This document shows positions 7,387 to 17,815 of a DNA stretch of 49,648 bases, piece by piece. The notes under the pieces were generated by a model. The model was not told the origin of the DNA. It saw nothing but the letters and a program-made list of their open reading frames with translations, and did no database searches. The DNA lies in assembly GCA_900314535.1 (NCBI GenBank), contig OMVT01000016.1:1-49648 (forward strand), read 5' to 3'. Numbering within the stretch: the first letter of the stretch is position 1; every line of letters starts with the position of its first letter. The translations under genes and the position numbers were made by a program. Source of the stretch: an uncultured Olsenella sp. GTDB taxonomy: Bacteria; Actinomycetota; Coriobacteriia; Coriobacteriales; Atopobiaceae.

Positions 7387-7488
7387 GCTATCAAGCCCAT
7401 CTCAGCACATCTCAGCTGCCCAGTGCCTTCATACGAATGAGGGGCCACACCCTGCGATGCAGCCCCTCAGAAAGTCTCTGAACCGTCT

Positions 7489-8565
7489 CTAGACGTTGAA
7501 GCGGAAGTGCATGACATCGCCGTCCTGGACGACGTAGTCCTTGCCCTCCATGCGCAGGCGTCCTGCCTCGCGGGCCCCTGCCTCGCCGCCGAGCGTGACG
7601 TAGTCCTCATAGGAGATCGTCTCGGCCTTGATGAAGCCCTTCTCGAAGTCGGAGTGGATGACGCCTGCCGCCTCGGGAGCCTTGGCGCCGATGCGCACCG
7701 TCCAAGCCTTGACCTCCATCTCGCCAGCCGTGAAGAAGCTCTGAAGGCCCAGCAGATGGTAGGCAGCCTGCGCAAGCGTCTCGAGGCCGCTCTTCTCGAG
7801 GCCCAGAGACTCGAGATACTCCTTCGCCTCGGCAGGATCGAGCTCGGCAAGCTCTGCCTCGACCTCTGCGCAGATGGGGATGGGCTCCTGCCCGTCGATG
7901 GGCGCAAGCTTCTCTCCGAGCTGGTCCTCGTCGACATTTGCGACATAGAGGATCGGCTTCATCGAAAGAAGGAAGAGGTCATGCGCAGCCTTCTTCTCGT
8001 CCTCTGTCATATCGAGGTCGGCGGCACGCTTGCCTTCGTTGAGCCAGTCCTGGAGGCGCTTTGCGATAGCGAGCTTCGGGGCATTCTCCTTGTCGCGCTT
8101 GGCCTCCTTCTCGAGCTTCGGGATGGCACGCTCGAGCGTGCCGAGGTCGGCGAGGATGAGCTCCGTGGAGATCGTGTCCACGTCTGCTGCCGGATCGACG
8201 AACTCGCCGACACGCCCGGTCTCGCGCATGACATTGGGATCGGTGAAGTAGCGCACGACTTCGCAGATGGCATCGCAGTTGCGGATGTTTGCGAGGAACT
8301 GGTTGCCGAGGCCTTCGCCTTCGTTTGCGCCCTTCACGAGCCCTGCGATATCCACGAACTCGACGGTTGCCGGCACGATGCGGCCCGGATGCACGATGTC
8401 TGCAAGCTTCTGGAGACGCTCGTCAGGCACGTCGACGATACCGACATTTGGGTCGATCGTCGCGAACGGATAGTTGGCGGCAAGTCCGCCCTTCTTCGTG
8501 AGGGCAGTGAACAGTGTGGACTTGCCGACGTTCGGCAGGCCGACGATTCCGATGGACAGAGACAC
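7489..8565 (-). CDS. ychF: Redox-regulated ribosome-binding ATPase YchF (Obg family)
   Basis: 358 residues, normal for the family. The N-terminal P-loop G domain has GLPNVGKST (residues 8-16) and the Obg-type DIAGLVKGA; the guanine-specifying NKxD motif is replaced by NVDE, as in ATP-using YchF. A coiled-coil insertion lies near 125-200 and a TGS domain forms the C-terminus (about 275-358). YchF binds the ribosome and modulates stress responses. The GTG start at 8565 has AAGGAGA 8 bases upstream. It lies 44 bases downstream of the ferredoxin-like gene on the same strand and may be co-transcribed with it. Confidence 0.96.
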   Translation of the reverse strand: MSLSIGIVGLPNVGKSTLFTALTKKGGLAANYPFATIDPNVGIVDVPDERLQKLADIVHPGRIVPATVEFVDIAGLVKGANEGEGLGNQFLANIRNCDAICEVVRYFTDPNVMRETGRVGEFVDPAADVDTISTELILADLGTLERAIPKLEKEAKRDKENAPKLAIAKRLQDWLNEGKRAADLDMTEDEKKAAHDLFLLSMKPILYVANVDEDQLGEKLAPIDGQEPIPICAEVEAELAELDPAEAKEYLESLGLEKSGLETLAQAAYHLLGLQSFFTAGEMEVKAWTVRIGAKAPEAAGVIHSDFEKGFIKAETISYEDYVTLGGEAGAREAGRLRMEGKDYVVQDGDVMHFRFNV

Positions 8566-8609
8566 GTTCTATCTTCTCCTTCTTCTGGGGATGGCTTTGT
8601 GCGTGTTTG

Positions 8610-9887
8610 CTACTTCTTCGAGGAGGAATCCTCGCCGAAGGTATCGCCCAGGGCCTTGAGCGAACTGTCGAGGACCTTCTTGCCCTGCTGCTTGAGCTTC
8701 CTCACTTCGGCACGTTCGCGCTCGATCTCCTCTGCATGCGGATCGGGCACGACGAGGGCGGAGCCATCGGTGGGATGCATCTCGAGGGCGCCTTCCTTGC
8801 AGACCCTCGCGCAGACGCCGCAGCCGACGCAGTAGGCAGGCTCGATCTGGATCTTGCCGTCACGGTCGAGCTCGATCGCATGGAGAACGCAGGCCTCCGT
8901 GCAGTCGCCGCACATCGTGCACTTCGACATGTCGCAGGTCGGAAGCTCGCTCTTCATCTGCTTGGCAGGCTCGGGCCACTTCTGCAGCGCTGCCATGACA
9001 AGCTCGCGGCGCTGGGTGAGCATGCGGCGGTGGTGCTGGCTGTTCTGGACGCCGACTGCCTGCTCGAGCGAGCGGGTAAGCTCGTTCACGCGCTTCGTGT
9101 GGTTCTGAATCCTCTGCGCGACCGCCTGGGCACCATTGATTGCGGCATTGTGGCCGGCAACGAGGCTCGTGCCGGTGCGTGCGACCTGGCCCAGGAACTG
9201 GCTTCTCTTGTAGGCACGGGAGTACTCGTGGTCGAGCGCCTTCTCGTCCACCTCGAGGCCGCAGGCAGCGCCCGTGAGCTCCTCGGCGTAGGAGATAGCG
9301 TCGGTATAGGCCTCCTCGCCTGTCGTCGTGCGACAGCGGTCGCAGACGCCGAGCGGCAGGTACACGGAGATGTTGTCATACTCCATGAAGAGGGAGAACC
9401 ACAGCTCCTTGGAGAGTGCGCCAACGCACGGCAGGACGATCTCGTTTTCCTTCGGGATGCGCCCCAGAGCACGCGTGCAGGTGATATAGACATGGTCATG
9501 CGATGCTGCCTGCTTCGCGATGCTGTTGTAGAGCGTCTTCGGCATGAGCTTCTGGATCAGGAATGCCTCGGTCGGGCACACAGCCGCGCAGAGCCCGCAC
9601 TTCCTGCAGGACTCGTTCACGGTGAGCGCTGTCTCCGTGATCGAGATGGCATTGACCGGGCAGACATCCTGGCACTTCGTGCAGGCCTTCGGATCCTTGG
9701 ATGCAACAGAGAGGCAGCGCACGGAGTTCGGACGCGGACGCTCCTTGTACTTCGACGGATCCCACTGCGGAGCCGTCTCCGGATCGAACGATATCCCGTT
9801 CATGACGGTCTCGACAGGCTTCGAGACAGCGCCCCAGTTGTTCGTGATATCGATGATGTCGTCCAGAAGATCGTGCTTCTCTGCCAT
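8610..9887 (-). CDS. Multi-cluster 4Fe-4S ferredoxin-like protein
   Basis: 425 residues, no signal peptide or membrane helix, so cytosolic. Two pairs of cluster motifs flank a central domain. The N-terminal pair uses Cys58, 69, 72, 76 and Cys94, 97, 100, 104 (CRKCGLCAAVCP). The C-terminal pair (about 320-375) reads CTMCGDCTEAC and CVGCGVCARVC. The middle carries CTRALG, LPCVGALS and GVCDRCR, Cys motifs reminiscent of heterodisulfide-reductase or hydrogenase-delta type electron-transfer domains. The C-terminal 40 residues are Lys/Glu-rich. The ATG at 9887 has AGGGGG upstream. The electron donor and acceptor cannot be told from context (groEL upstream, ychF downstream). Very likely a real electron carrier or enzyme subunit; exact role unknown. 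Confidence 0.8.
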   Translation of the reverse strand: MAEKHDLLDDIIDITNNWGAVSKPVETVMNGISFDPETAPQWDPSKYKERPRPNSVRCLSVASKDPKACTKCQDVCPVNAISITETALTVNESCRKCGLCAAVCPTEAFLIQKLMPKTLYNSIAKQAASHDHVYITCTRALGRIPKENEIVLPCVGALSKELWFSLFMEYDNISVYLPLGVCDRCRTTTGEEAYTDAISYAEELTGAACGLEVDEKALDHEYSRAYKRSQFLGQVARTGTSLVAGHNAAINGAQAVAQRIQNHTKRVNELTRSLEQAVGVQNSQHHRRMLTQRRELVMAALQKWPEPAKQMKSELPTCDMSKCTMCGDCTEACVLHAIELDRDGKIQIEPAYCVGCGVCARVCKEGALEMHPTDGSALVVPDPHAEEIERERAEVRKLKQQGKKVLDSSLKALGDTFGEDSSSKK

Positions 9888-10004
9888 GTATCCCCCTCTA
9901 CGCATGAACCTGCTTATTGTACCGCGGAGGATGCCCGTTCTGCCGCTGCATTCACGAGCGCCCCTGCAAAGCGGGAAAAGAGCAGGAACGTCCCCCCTAA
10001 CATG

Positions 10005-10042
10005 GGAAAAGGCCCCGGACGCCTTGTGGCATCCGGAGCCTT
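10005..10042 (-). terminator. groESL terminator
   Basis: AAGGCCCCGGACGC (10009-10022) pairs with GCATCCGGAGCCTT (10029-10042) with one wobble; on the minus strand TTTTCCC follows. It lies 34 bases after the groEL stop. Confidence 0.85.
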
Positions 10043-10075
10043 CCGAGTCAGATAGAGCTGTTCTGGCTGCAGCTA

Positions 10076-11749
<1,674 letters not shown>

Positions 11750-11779
11750 CTATCCCTTTATCCTTCTGGATACGAAGCC

Positions 11780-12070
11780 TTAGGCCTCGATGATTGCGTA
11801 GATGTCCTCAGCACGAAGCAGCAGGTAATCCTCGCCGTCGAGCTTGACCTCGTTGCCGCCGAACTTGCCGTAGTAGACCTCATCGCCCGGCTTGACCTCA
11901 GGAACGATGCGCTCGCCCTTCATGTCGATCTTGCCAGAGCCGACGGCCACGACAGTGCCGCGCTGCGGCTTCTCCTGTGCACCGCTGGAGATGTACAGGC
12001 CGGAGGCCGTCTTCTCCTCCTTCGGTGCGGGCTTGACGAGTACACGATCTCCCAAAGGCTTCAAAGTCAT
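11780..12070 (-). CDS. groES: 10-kDa co-chaperonin GroES
   Basis: 96 residues. The family signature [12 protein letters not shown] is at the N-terminus, the mobile loop region ([18 protein letters not shown]) at about 16-33, and the C-terminal beta strand DIYAIIEA. It caps the GroEL ring. ATG 12070 is chosen over an in-frame upstream extension because GGAGG precedes it by 10 bases. It leads the groES-groEL operon. Confidence 0.97.
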   Translation of the reverse strand: MTLKPLGDRVLVKPAPKEEKTASGLYISSGAQEKPQRGTVVAVGSGKIDMKGERIVPEVKPGDEVYYGKFGGNEVKLDGEDYLLLRAEDIYAIIEA

Positions 12071-12092
12071 GATGTTTGAACCTCCTCTATCG

Positions 12093-12129
12093 ACGTCTTC
12101 ATCAGACGTTGGAGGGTGTTCGGCCCTCC
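12093..12129 (-). promoter_or_regulatory. Two consecutive hairpins in the groES 5' leader
   Basis: ACGTCT/AGACGT (12093-12098 with 12104-12109) and GGAGGG/CCCTCC (12111-12116 with 12124-12129) lie just upstream of the groES ribosome site (CCTCC on plus at 12081-12085). No CIRCE (TTAGCACTC-N9-GAGTGCTAA) or HAIR operator is visible. They may affect mRNA stability or heat-dependent translation, or be protein-binding dyads; this is inference. Confidence 0.45.
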
Positions 12130-12258
12130 CTTTGCGAACGTCTAGAATCATACCCACATGCACGAAGTTATACCTTCAAAGAAGAAAAAATCTTCTATAC
12201 GGCGCTTAGATTTTATGCCCCATAGATACTGACGCCCCACTGATTGCGTATCCAGACA

Positions 12259-12290
12259 TGGAGAAAGGGACCTCGCGGTCCCCTTCTCCA
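12259..12290 (-). terminator. nadE terminator hairpin
   Basis: TGGAGAAAGGGACC (12259-12272) pairs with GGTCCCCTTCTCCA (12277-12290) with one mismatch and a TCGC loop, starting 20 bases after the nadE stop. No strong T-tract follows on the minus strand. Confidence 0.7.
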
Positions 12291-12309
12291 TTCCTTCAAT
12301 GCATGGAAA

Positions 12310-14247
12310 CTAGGCTTCTGCCTCTTCGAGCTCGGCAATCTGGCGCTCCCAGAGCGTCCAGACAGCATCCGAGGGCATGCGCAGGTCTCCTCTGGGCGAT
12401 ACGGCAACGGTGCCGACCTTCGGTCCATCCGGCAGGCAGCTGCGCTTGAACTGCTGCGCGAAGAAGCGGCGGCAGAAGATGCGCAGCCACTTCAGAATTG
12501 TCTTCTCGTCGTAGACGTCACCGAGTGCATAGACAGCAAGCCTGAACACCTTCTTCGGTGCAAAGCCGCATCTCAGCATCTGGTAGAGGAAGAAGTCATG
12601 GAGCTCATAGGGTCCGACAAGGTCCTCCGTCTTCTGGCTGATCGTGCCATGCGCCGTAGCGGGCAGAAGCTCGGGCGAGACCGGCGTTGCGAGCACATCG
12701 AGAAGCACCGCCGACTCCGTCTCGTTTCCGCAGGTATCTGCCACATAGCGCACGAGGTGGCGGACAAGCGTCTTCGGGACCGAGGCATTGACGCCGTACA
12801 TCGACATGTGGTCGCCGTTATAGGTGGCCCAGCCCAGTGCCAGCTCCGAGAGGTCGCCCGTTCCGATCACGAGGCCGCCCTCCTGGTTTGCGATGTCCAT
12901 CAGGATCTGCGTGCGCTCGCGGGCCTGCGAGTTCTCATAGGTCACATCCTGGACGCGCTCATCGTGGCCGATATCGGCGAAGTGCTGGCGCACCGCTGCA
13001 TCGATCGAGACTTCCTTCAAGGTGGCACCCAGAGACTTCGTGAGCTCCGTCGCATTGGAATGCGTGCGCTTCGTCGTGCCGAAGCCCGGCATCGTGACCG
13101 CAATGATGCCTTTATGATCGAGGTCCAGGATATCGAAGGCACGGGCCATGACAAGAAGGGCAAGGGTGGAGTCGAGGCCGCCCGAGACGCCGACGACAGC
13201 GCACTTCGAATGCGTGTGGAAGAGCCTCTTCGCAAGACCCATGCTCTGGATCTGGAAGATGTCCTCGCAGCGCTCTGCACGCGTCGCCTCGTCGTCCGGC
13301 ACGAACGGATGCGGATCGACGGCACGCGTGAGGCGCACTTCCGTCTTCTCGAGCGAGAAGCGCACCTGCCTGTATCCCGAAAGGGCCGGCAGCGAGCAGC
13401 TGAAGCTCGACATGCGCTGGCGCTCCTCTGCGATGAACTGGCAGTCGATCTCGCTCAGGCAGAAGCCGTCGCCGAACGGCTTTGCCTCTGCGAGGATATG
13501 TCCATCCTCGCAGATGAGGTTGTGGGCCGAGAACACGAGGTCCTGCGTCGACTCTCCCCAGCCGGCATTTGCATAGACATAGCCGCAGATGAGGCGGGCA
13601 CTCTGGCCGGAGACGAGGCTGCGCCGGTAGGCAGCCTTGCCGACGATTGCATTCGAGCAGGAGAGGTTGCAGATGAGGGTGGCGCCTGCCTGGGCATGGG
13701 CCACAGAAGGCGGCTCCGGCACCCAGAGGTCCTCGCAGATCTCCGCTGCAACGACGAGCTCGGGCATGGTCTCGCAGGAGAAGAGCTGCCGCGTGCCGAA
13801 GGGCACATTCACGAATCCCGCCACATCGATGGGCGTGACCTCTTCGGGGCCTGGCACGAAGTGCCTTCCCTCATAGAACTCGTTGTAGGTCGGAAGGAAG
13901 CGCTTCGGAACGATGCCGAGAAGATTGCCGGAATTCATGGCGCAGGCACAGTTGTAGAGCTTGCCCGAAATCCTGAGTGGCGCTCCGCAGAAGATGAGGG
14001 CATCGAAATCTGCCGTCTTCTCCACGAGCTCTCTGAGCCCCGCCTCTGCCCCTTCGAGGAGCGCCTGCTGCAGGAACAGGTCTTCGCAGGTATAGGCCGT
14101 AAGGCATAGCTCAGGCAGGACGATGACCTTGGCACCGGCAGAAGCGGCGCGCTCCACCGCCTCGAGGCACGAGCTTACATTGAACGGGACATCCGCCACG
14201 CGCACTTCGGGCGTCACGGCAGCTACCGGGACAAAGCCATCGATCAT
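12310..14247 (-). CDS. nadE: Glutamine-dependent NAD+ synthetase
   Basis: 645 residues, matching the two-domain family. The enzyme amidates nicotinic-acid adenine dinucleotide to NAD+, with ammonia channelled from glutamine. The N-terminal nitrilase-type glutaminase domain (about 5-300) has the Glu46-Lys125-Cys171 triad (LPELCLT, VPKRF, EICEDLW). The synthetase domain (about 335-645) has the pyrophosphate loop VSGGLDST near 355. ATG 14247 is preferred over ATG 14253 because GAGAGG is 6 bases from the former and abuts the latter. It is a single-gene unit between two hairpin-rich intergenic stretches. Confidence 0.96.
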   Translation of the reverse strand: MIDGFVPVAAVTPEVRVADVPFNVSSCLEAVERAASAGAKVIVLPELCLTAYTCEDLFLQQALLEGAEAGLRELVEKTADFDALIFCGAPLRISGKLYNCACAMNSGNLLGIVPKRFLPTYNEFYEGRHFVPGPEEVTPIDVAGFVNVPFGTRQLFSCETMPELVVAAEICEDLWVPEPPSVAHAQAGATLICNLSCSNAIVGKAAYRRSLVSGQSARLICGYVYANAGWGESTQDLVFSAHNLICEDGHILAEAKPFGDGFCLSEIDCQFIAEERQRMSSFSCSLPALSGYRQVRFSLEKTEVRLTRAVDPHPFVPDDEATRAERCEDIFQIQSMGLAKRLFHTHSKCAVVGVSGGLDSTLALLVMARAFDILDLDHKGIIAVTMPGFGTTKRTHSNATELTKSLGATLKEVSIDAAVRQHFADIGHDERVQDVTYENSQARERTQILMDIANQEGGLVIGTGDLSELALGWATYNGDHMSMYGVNASVPKTLVRHLVRYVADTCGNETESAVLLDVLATPVSPELLPATAHGTISQKTEDLVGPYELHDFFLYQMLRCGFAPKKVFRLAVYALGDVYDEKTILKWLRIFCRRFFAQQFKRSCLPDGPKVGTVAVSPRGDLRMPSDAVWTLWERQIAELEEAEA

Positions 14248-14462
14248 GGTCATCCTCTCTCTTGGATGCCTAGCATCCTAGCATGAGAGCGCCTGGCATG
14301 GCACGCAGCCTCGATATCTTCCGTCAGAGGCCTGCTGCAGCTGCCCGAAAGCCATCGACATGCAGCGGAGCCTCCCCGCACGGCACAAGACAGTCTCATG
14401 CAATCGTCTGCGCGGCAGCCATCCGGCATCCTGCCAGATTCGCTCCCCCTTCCCATCCAATA

Positions 14463-14535
14463 ACGGAAGCGAACTGGATTTCGCTTCCGTCATTTCTCTC
14501 TTATTGAAGTGAAGTGCGATTCGCTTCAATAAGAG
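14463..14535. promoter_or_regulatory. Two dyads sharing the half-site GAAGYGAA
   Basis: Dyad 1 is ACGGAAGCGA/TCGCTTCCGT (14463-14472 with 14481-14490). Dyad 2 is CTCTTATTGAAG/CTTCAATAAGAG (14498-14509 with 14524-14535). Inside them GAAGCGAA (14466), TTCGCTTC (14480), GAAGTGAA (14507) and TTCGCTTC (14520) make two inverted pairs whose centres are about 40 bp apart, near four helical turns. They lie in the 356-bp gap 14248-14603 upstream of nadE. They may be operators for nadE; transcriptional stop hairpins for the ABC operon are the alternative. The rest of the gap shows no gene. Confidence 0.5.
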
Positions 14536-14552
14536 CAACACCACGCACAAGA

Positions 14553-14578
14553 AGAAGGCAGCCCGGAGGCTGCCTTCT
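14553..14578 (-). terminator. Terminator of the amino-acid ABC operon
   Basis: AGAAGGCAGCC (14553-14563) pairs perfectly with GGCTGCCTTCT (14568-14578) around CGGA; on the minus strand TTCTTGTG follows. It lies 25 bases after the ATPase gene. Confidence 0.88.
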
Positions 14579-14603
14579 CGATGCTGCATATAGGTCTGTG
14601 CGG

Positions 14604-15356
14604 CTACTCGGAGAGATAGCGTGCGAGGAACTCGCGCGTTCGTGGCATCTTCGGATGCGTGAACATGTCCTCGGGCTTGCCCTGCTCGGCGATGACGCCC
14701 TGGTCCATGAAGACGACCTTGTCGGAGACGTTGCGCGCGAAGTCCATCTCGTGCGTCACGACGACCATCGTCATTCCTCCCTTGGCAAGGTCGCGCATGA
14801 CGTTCAGGACCTCGCCGACGATCTCAGGGTCGAGAGCCGAGGTCGGCTCGTCGAAGAGCATAAGGTCCGGCTTCATGCAGAGGGCGCGCGCGATTGCGAC
14901 ACGCTGCTTCTGGCCGCCGGAAAGAGACACCACAGGAGCCTTCGCAAAGTCGGCAAGACCGACGGCCTCCAGGTTCTTCATGGCCTCCTTCTCGGCATCT
15001 GCCTTCGTAGCCTTCTTGAGCGTCACGGGCGCGAGCGTGCAGTTGTCGAGCACATTGAGGTTCGCGAACAGGTTGAAGCCCTGGAACACCATGCCGATCT
15101 TTTCGCGCAGGCGGTTCACGTTCACATGCTCTGCCGTCAGGTCCTCGCCGCGGAACCACACATGGCCCTCATCCGGCGTCTCGAGCAGGTTGATGCAGCG
15201 CAGAAGCGTCGACTTGCCAGAGCCCGAAGCGCCGATGATCGTGACGACCTCGCCGGGCATGACATCGAAGTCGATGCCCTTGAGCACCTCATGCTCGCCG
15301 AAGCTCTTGCGGAGCCCCTCGACGCGCACGACAGGCTGCGTCTTCTCTTCGCTCAC
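14604..15356 (-). CDS. Polar amino-acid ABC transporter ATP-binding protein
   Basis: 250 residues, standard for the GlnQ/HisP family. Walker [10 protein letters not shown] (about 36-44), Q-loop in MVFQGFNLF, signature LSGGQKQR (about 144), Walker [15 protein letters not shown] and the switch His in [11 protein letters not shown] are all intact. It powers uptake by the permease encoded just upstream. The GTG start at 15356 overlaps the permease stop by 4 bases (GTGA) and has GGAGG 9 bases upstream, so the two genes are translationally coupled. The substrate is a polar amino acid by family; which one cannot be told. Confidence 0.95.
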   Translation of the reverse strand: MSEEKTQPVVRVEGLRKSFGEHEVLKGIDFDVMPGEVVTIIGASGSGKSTLLRCINLLETPDEGHVWFRGEDLTAEHVNVNRLREKIGMVFQGFNLFANLNVLDNCTLAPVTLKKATKADAEKEAMKNLEAVGLADFAKAPVVSLSGGQKQRVAIARALCMKPDLMLFDEPTSALDPEIVGEVLNVMRDLAKGGMTMVVVTHEMDFARNVSDKVVFMDQGVIAEQGKPEDMFTHPKMPRTREFLARYLSE

Positions 15357-16546
15357 TTCTCATCGCCTCCCTGGGCCTTGGCAACAGGCACATCGGACGT
15401 GCCGAGCACGACACGCTCGCCCTTGGCATCAAAGTGCTCGCCGAACTTGTTCAGGAGCTTCGTCGCAATCATCGTCAGGATCAGGTAGACGACGGCAGCA
15501 GCGATGTAGGGCTCCATCTGCTTGAAGTAGACGCCTGCAATCGTGCGGACAGCAAACGTGAGCTCGAGGACGCCGATTGCCATGAGCACCGAGGAGTCCT
15601 TGATGTTGATGACAAGCTCGTTCGAGAGGGCAGGAATCGCATTCTTGATGCCCTGCGGGAAGACGACCTTGCGCATGGCCTGCCACTGGGACATGCCGAG
15701 CGAGCGGGCCGCCTCGGTCTGGCCCGGATCGACCGCCATGATGCCGCTCCTCAAGACCTCCATCATGTAGGCCGTGGAGTTCAGGGACACCGTCACGAGG
15801 CCGGCATTGAAGGGCGACCAGACTGCGAGGATCTGCGTCGGCGTCATGCCCTGTCCCGTCAGGAGTCCTGTTCCTGCATAGTAGATGATGAGGCCCTGGA
15901 TCATCATCGGCGTGCCGCGCATGACGGCCGAATAGACCTTCGCGAAGCCGACGCCCACGACCTTCCAGAAGCGGACGAAATCGTTGTCGGAACGGTCGAT
16001 CTCCATGAGCCGGAGGAACACGAGGCCAAGGGACAGGAAGAAGGCGACGACGGTGCCGATGACGGCAATCTCGATCGTGCCGAGGATGCCCTGGATGAAC
16101 GTGTCACGCATCTGGTAGAGCATGTAGAACATCGATGCGAGGAAGTCCGTCGGATTCGAGTCCGATGAGATCGAGCTGCTCAGCAGATCGGAGAGGCCGA
16201 TGATGCCACGGTCGACGAAGAAGATGCCCACAATCGCCCAGACGATGTAGGAGCAGATGCGCTCTGCCTTCTTGGCTTCAGGCTTCGTGAAGGGCGAGGT
16301 CTCGGCGTAGGCCGTCCCCCTCCACTTCGCGAGCTTGTTCACAAGTGCCACAGCCGACACGGCAAGCCATGCCAGAAGCACGTAGTAGAGGATGGATTCG
16401 ACCGCGTAGGACCTGAGCAGGAAGCTCGATGGGGAATGGGGCTGGTTTGCCAGCACCAGGCCCACGCAGGCGATGGCGGAAGTGCCGAGGAAGACATAGC
16501 GGTGGTCTTCCTGCACGAACCGCGCGAATCCGCGTTTTTTGGCCAT
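15353..16546 (-). CDS. Amino-acid ABC transporter permease with long N-terminal extension
   Basis: 397 residues against about 220-250 for typical HisM/GlnP permeases. The C-terminal BPD_transp_1 core (about 155-375) has the EAA loop [21 protein letters not shown]. The first 150 residues add about three more hydrophobic segments (near 20-40, 50-70 and 95-115) with charged connecting loops, of unknown purpose. Start ATG 16546 has AAGGAG 10 bases upstream; an in-frame ATG at 16576 lacks usable spacing. It sits between the binding protein and ATPase genes of one operon. Confidence 0.92.
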   Translation of the reverse strand: MAKKRGFARFVQEDHRYVFLGTSAIACVGLVLANQPHSPSSFLLRSYAVESILYYVLLAWLAVSAVALVNKLAKWRGTAYAETSPFTKPEAKKAERICSYIVWAIVGIFFVDRGIIGLSDLLSSSISSDSNPTDFLASMFYMLYQMRDTFIQGILGTIEIAVIGTVVAFFLSLGLVFLRLMEIDRSDNDFVRFWKVVGVGFAKVYSAVMRGTPMMIQGLIIYYAGTGLLTGQGMTPTQILAVWSPFNAGLVTVSLNSTAYMMEVLRSGIMAVDPGQTEAARSLGMSQWQAMRKVVFPQGIKNAIPALSNELVINIKDSSVLMAIGVLELTFAVRTIAGVYFKQMEPYIAAAVVYLILTMIATKLLNKFGEHFDAKGERVVLGTSDVPVAKAQGGDEK

Positions 16547-16570
16547 TGAGAGTACGCTCCTTTGCCGCAA

Positions 16571-16605
16571 AGGCATCCCCTGCAGAGAATGTGCAGAGGA
16601 TGCCT
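16571..16605 (-). other. Intercistronic stem-loop between receptor and permease genes
   Basis: AGGCATCC/GGATGCCT (16571-16578 with 16598-16605) with an inner CTGCA/TGCAG arm. It lies in the 84-base gap after the binding-protein stop. Such hairpins often act as partial terminators or 3' stabilisers that raise receptor levels over membrane components; that role here is inferred. Confidence 0.6.
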
Positions 16606-16630
16606 GCCTTGTTGGTATCTTGTGGTCTTC

Positions 16631-17530
16631 CTACTCCGGAAGGCGTGCCTGCACGTCGTCCCAGACCTTCTGGCGCTCGTCCTGGGAGACGCCGTCGATG
16701 AGGTCATTGATCGTGGCAAGCGTGTCGTCGTTGCCCTTGGCGATGCCGGCGTTGATCGGTGCATCCTCCTGGAAGAGAATCTTGGAGCCGTTGATCTGGA
16801 CAGCGACAAGGCCCGGGTTCGAGGCGAGGATGCCCTTCTCGTTCTCGACGTCGAACGTGATGGCGTCGCAGGCGCCGGAGTTCAGGCTCGAGATCTGGGC
16901 AGGGACGGAGTCGACCGGCGTCAGGTGATTCACGCCGTCGATCTCGTCGATGACATCATCCAGCAGCGTATCGCGCTGGCCGAGGACGGCGGCACCGGCG
17001 AAGTCGGAGAGGCTCGTCGCATTCTGGTACTTCGAGCCCTCCTTCACGAGCAGGCCGTAGTGGCCGGTCCAGTAGGCATCGGAGAAGTCGATGGACTGGC
17101 GGCGCTCATCCGTTGCCGTCATGCCGGCGCAGATGAGGTCGATCTGGCCGTTCTTCAGGGCCTCGACGAGGCCGGAGAACTCCATCTTGACGGCGACAGG
17201 CTCGAGATCGAGCTTGTCTGCGATGAGCTTCGCGAAGTAGATGTCGTAGCCGTCAGCATAGGCACCGGACTGTCCCTCGACGGGAATCGTGTTGTCCGTG
17301 GCCTCGGAGACCTGCCAGTTGAACGGAGGATAGGCGACTTCCATGCCGACGCGCATCGTGCCGTTGTCGCCGAAGCTTGCCTTGGACGAGCTGGAATCGG
17401 AGCTTGAAGAGCTCGTCGTGGCAGTCGACGGGCCGCAGGCGGTCAGAAACGTTGCGCCACCGAGAGAGATGGCGGTAAGGCCAGAGGCCTTGAGGAAATT
17501 GCGGCGCGTGAATGCATGGCTTTCGGACAT
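16631..17530 (-). CDS. Amino-acid ABC transporter substrate-binding lipoprotein (SBP_bac_3), Tat-type signal
   Basis: 299 residues. The signal region has a twin-arginine motif (TRRNFLKA, residues 8-15), a hydrophobic stretch, and the lipobox LTAC with Cys at about 31, so it is predicted to be a Tat-exported lipoprotein. A Ser/Thr-rich linker (about 34-52) follows. The periplasmic-binding-like domain begins MRVGMEVAYPPFNW and has the family segment FSGLVEALKNGQID. Start ATG 17530 has AGGAGG 7 bases upstream. It is first in the operon with permease and ATPase. The leader (17531-17815) holds a hairpin, GGAGGGG/CCCCTCC (17576-17582 with 17590-17596), that could attenuate the operon. Confidence 0.94.
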   Translation of the reverse strand: MSESHAFTRRNFLKASGLTAISLGGATFLTACGPSTATTSSSSSDSSSSKASFGDNGTMRVGMEVAYPPFNWQVSEATDNTIPVEGQSGAYADGYDIYFAKLIADKLDLEPVAVKMEFSGLVEALKNGQIDLICAGMTATDERRQSIDFSDAYWTGHYGLLVKEGSKYQNATSLSDFAGAAVLGQRDTLLDDVIDEIDGVNHLTPVDSVPAQISSLNSGACDAITFDVENEKGILASNPGLVAVQINGSKILFQEDAPINAGIAKGNDDTLATINDLIDGVSQDERQKVWDDVQARLPE

Positions 17531-17575
17531 GGCAGATCCTCCTGTGGTAGATATATCCCTTCTGTACACGCAACC

Positions 17576-17596
17576 GGAGGGGACCCATTCCCCTCC
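17576..17596 (-). promoter_or_regulatory. Hairpin in the leader of the amino-acid ABC operon
   Basis: GGAGGGG (17576-17582) pairs with CCCCTCC (17590-17596), 46 bases upstream of the start codon. There is no T-tract, and no T-box or other riboswitch consensus is visible. Confidence 0.35.
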
Positions 17597-17736
17597 CCCT
17601 TGCAACTGAATGCGAGAAAGCTACGGGTACTAGGCTCAAAGGATACAGCCCTTTTCAGGATGCGCCCAAAAATCTTTGATGAGGGAAACAACGCTGTAAC
17701 TGCCTGTACAGAAAAAGGGCTGTCTTCCTGCGCAAA

Positions 17737-17771
17737 GAGGGGACCTCCCGCTTTCCGCCGGAAGTCCCCTC
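17737..17771 (-). terminator. Terminator hairpin after the tsaB-rimI-tsaD gene
   Basis: GAGGGGAC (17737-17744) pairs with GTCCCCTC (17764-17771) around a 19-base loop, 45 bases after the stop codon. On the minus strand TTTGCG follows, so the T-tract is weak. Confidence 0.6.
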
Positions 17772-17815
17772 CATAAAAACCATCACATTCCTGATATATG
17801 TGCGCTGCTTCTGCG

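Noticed and set aside
7439..7468. GAGGGGC/GCCCCTC hairpin as a ychF terminator
   Set aside because: Seven base pairs around a 16-base loop with no T-tract; the strong stem at 7344-7386 is a better candidate.
12071..12240. CIRCE or HAIR operator before groES
   Set aside because: No TTAGCACTC/GAGTGCTAA or CTTGAGT/ACTCAAG pair is present.
12244..14109. A 621-codon frame antisense to nadE
   Set aside because: No ribosome site or motif; nadE is complete on the other strand.
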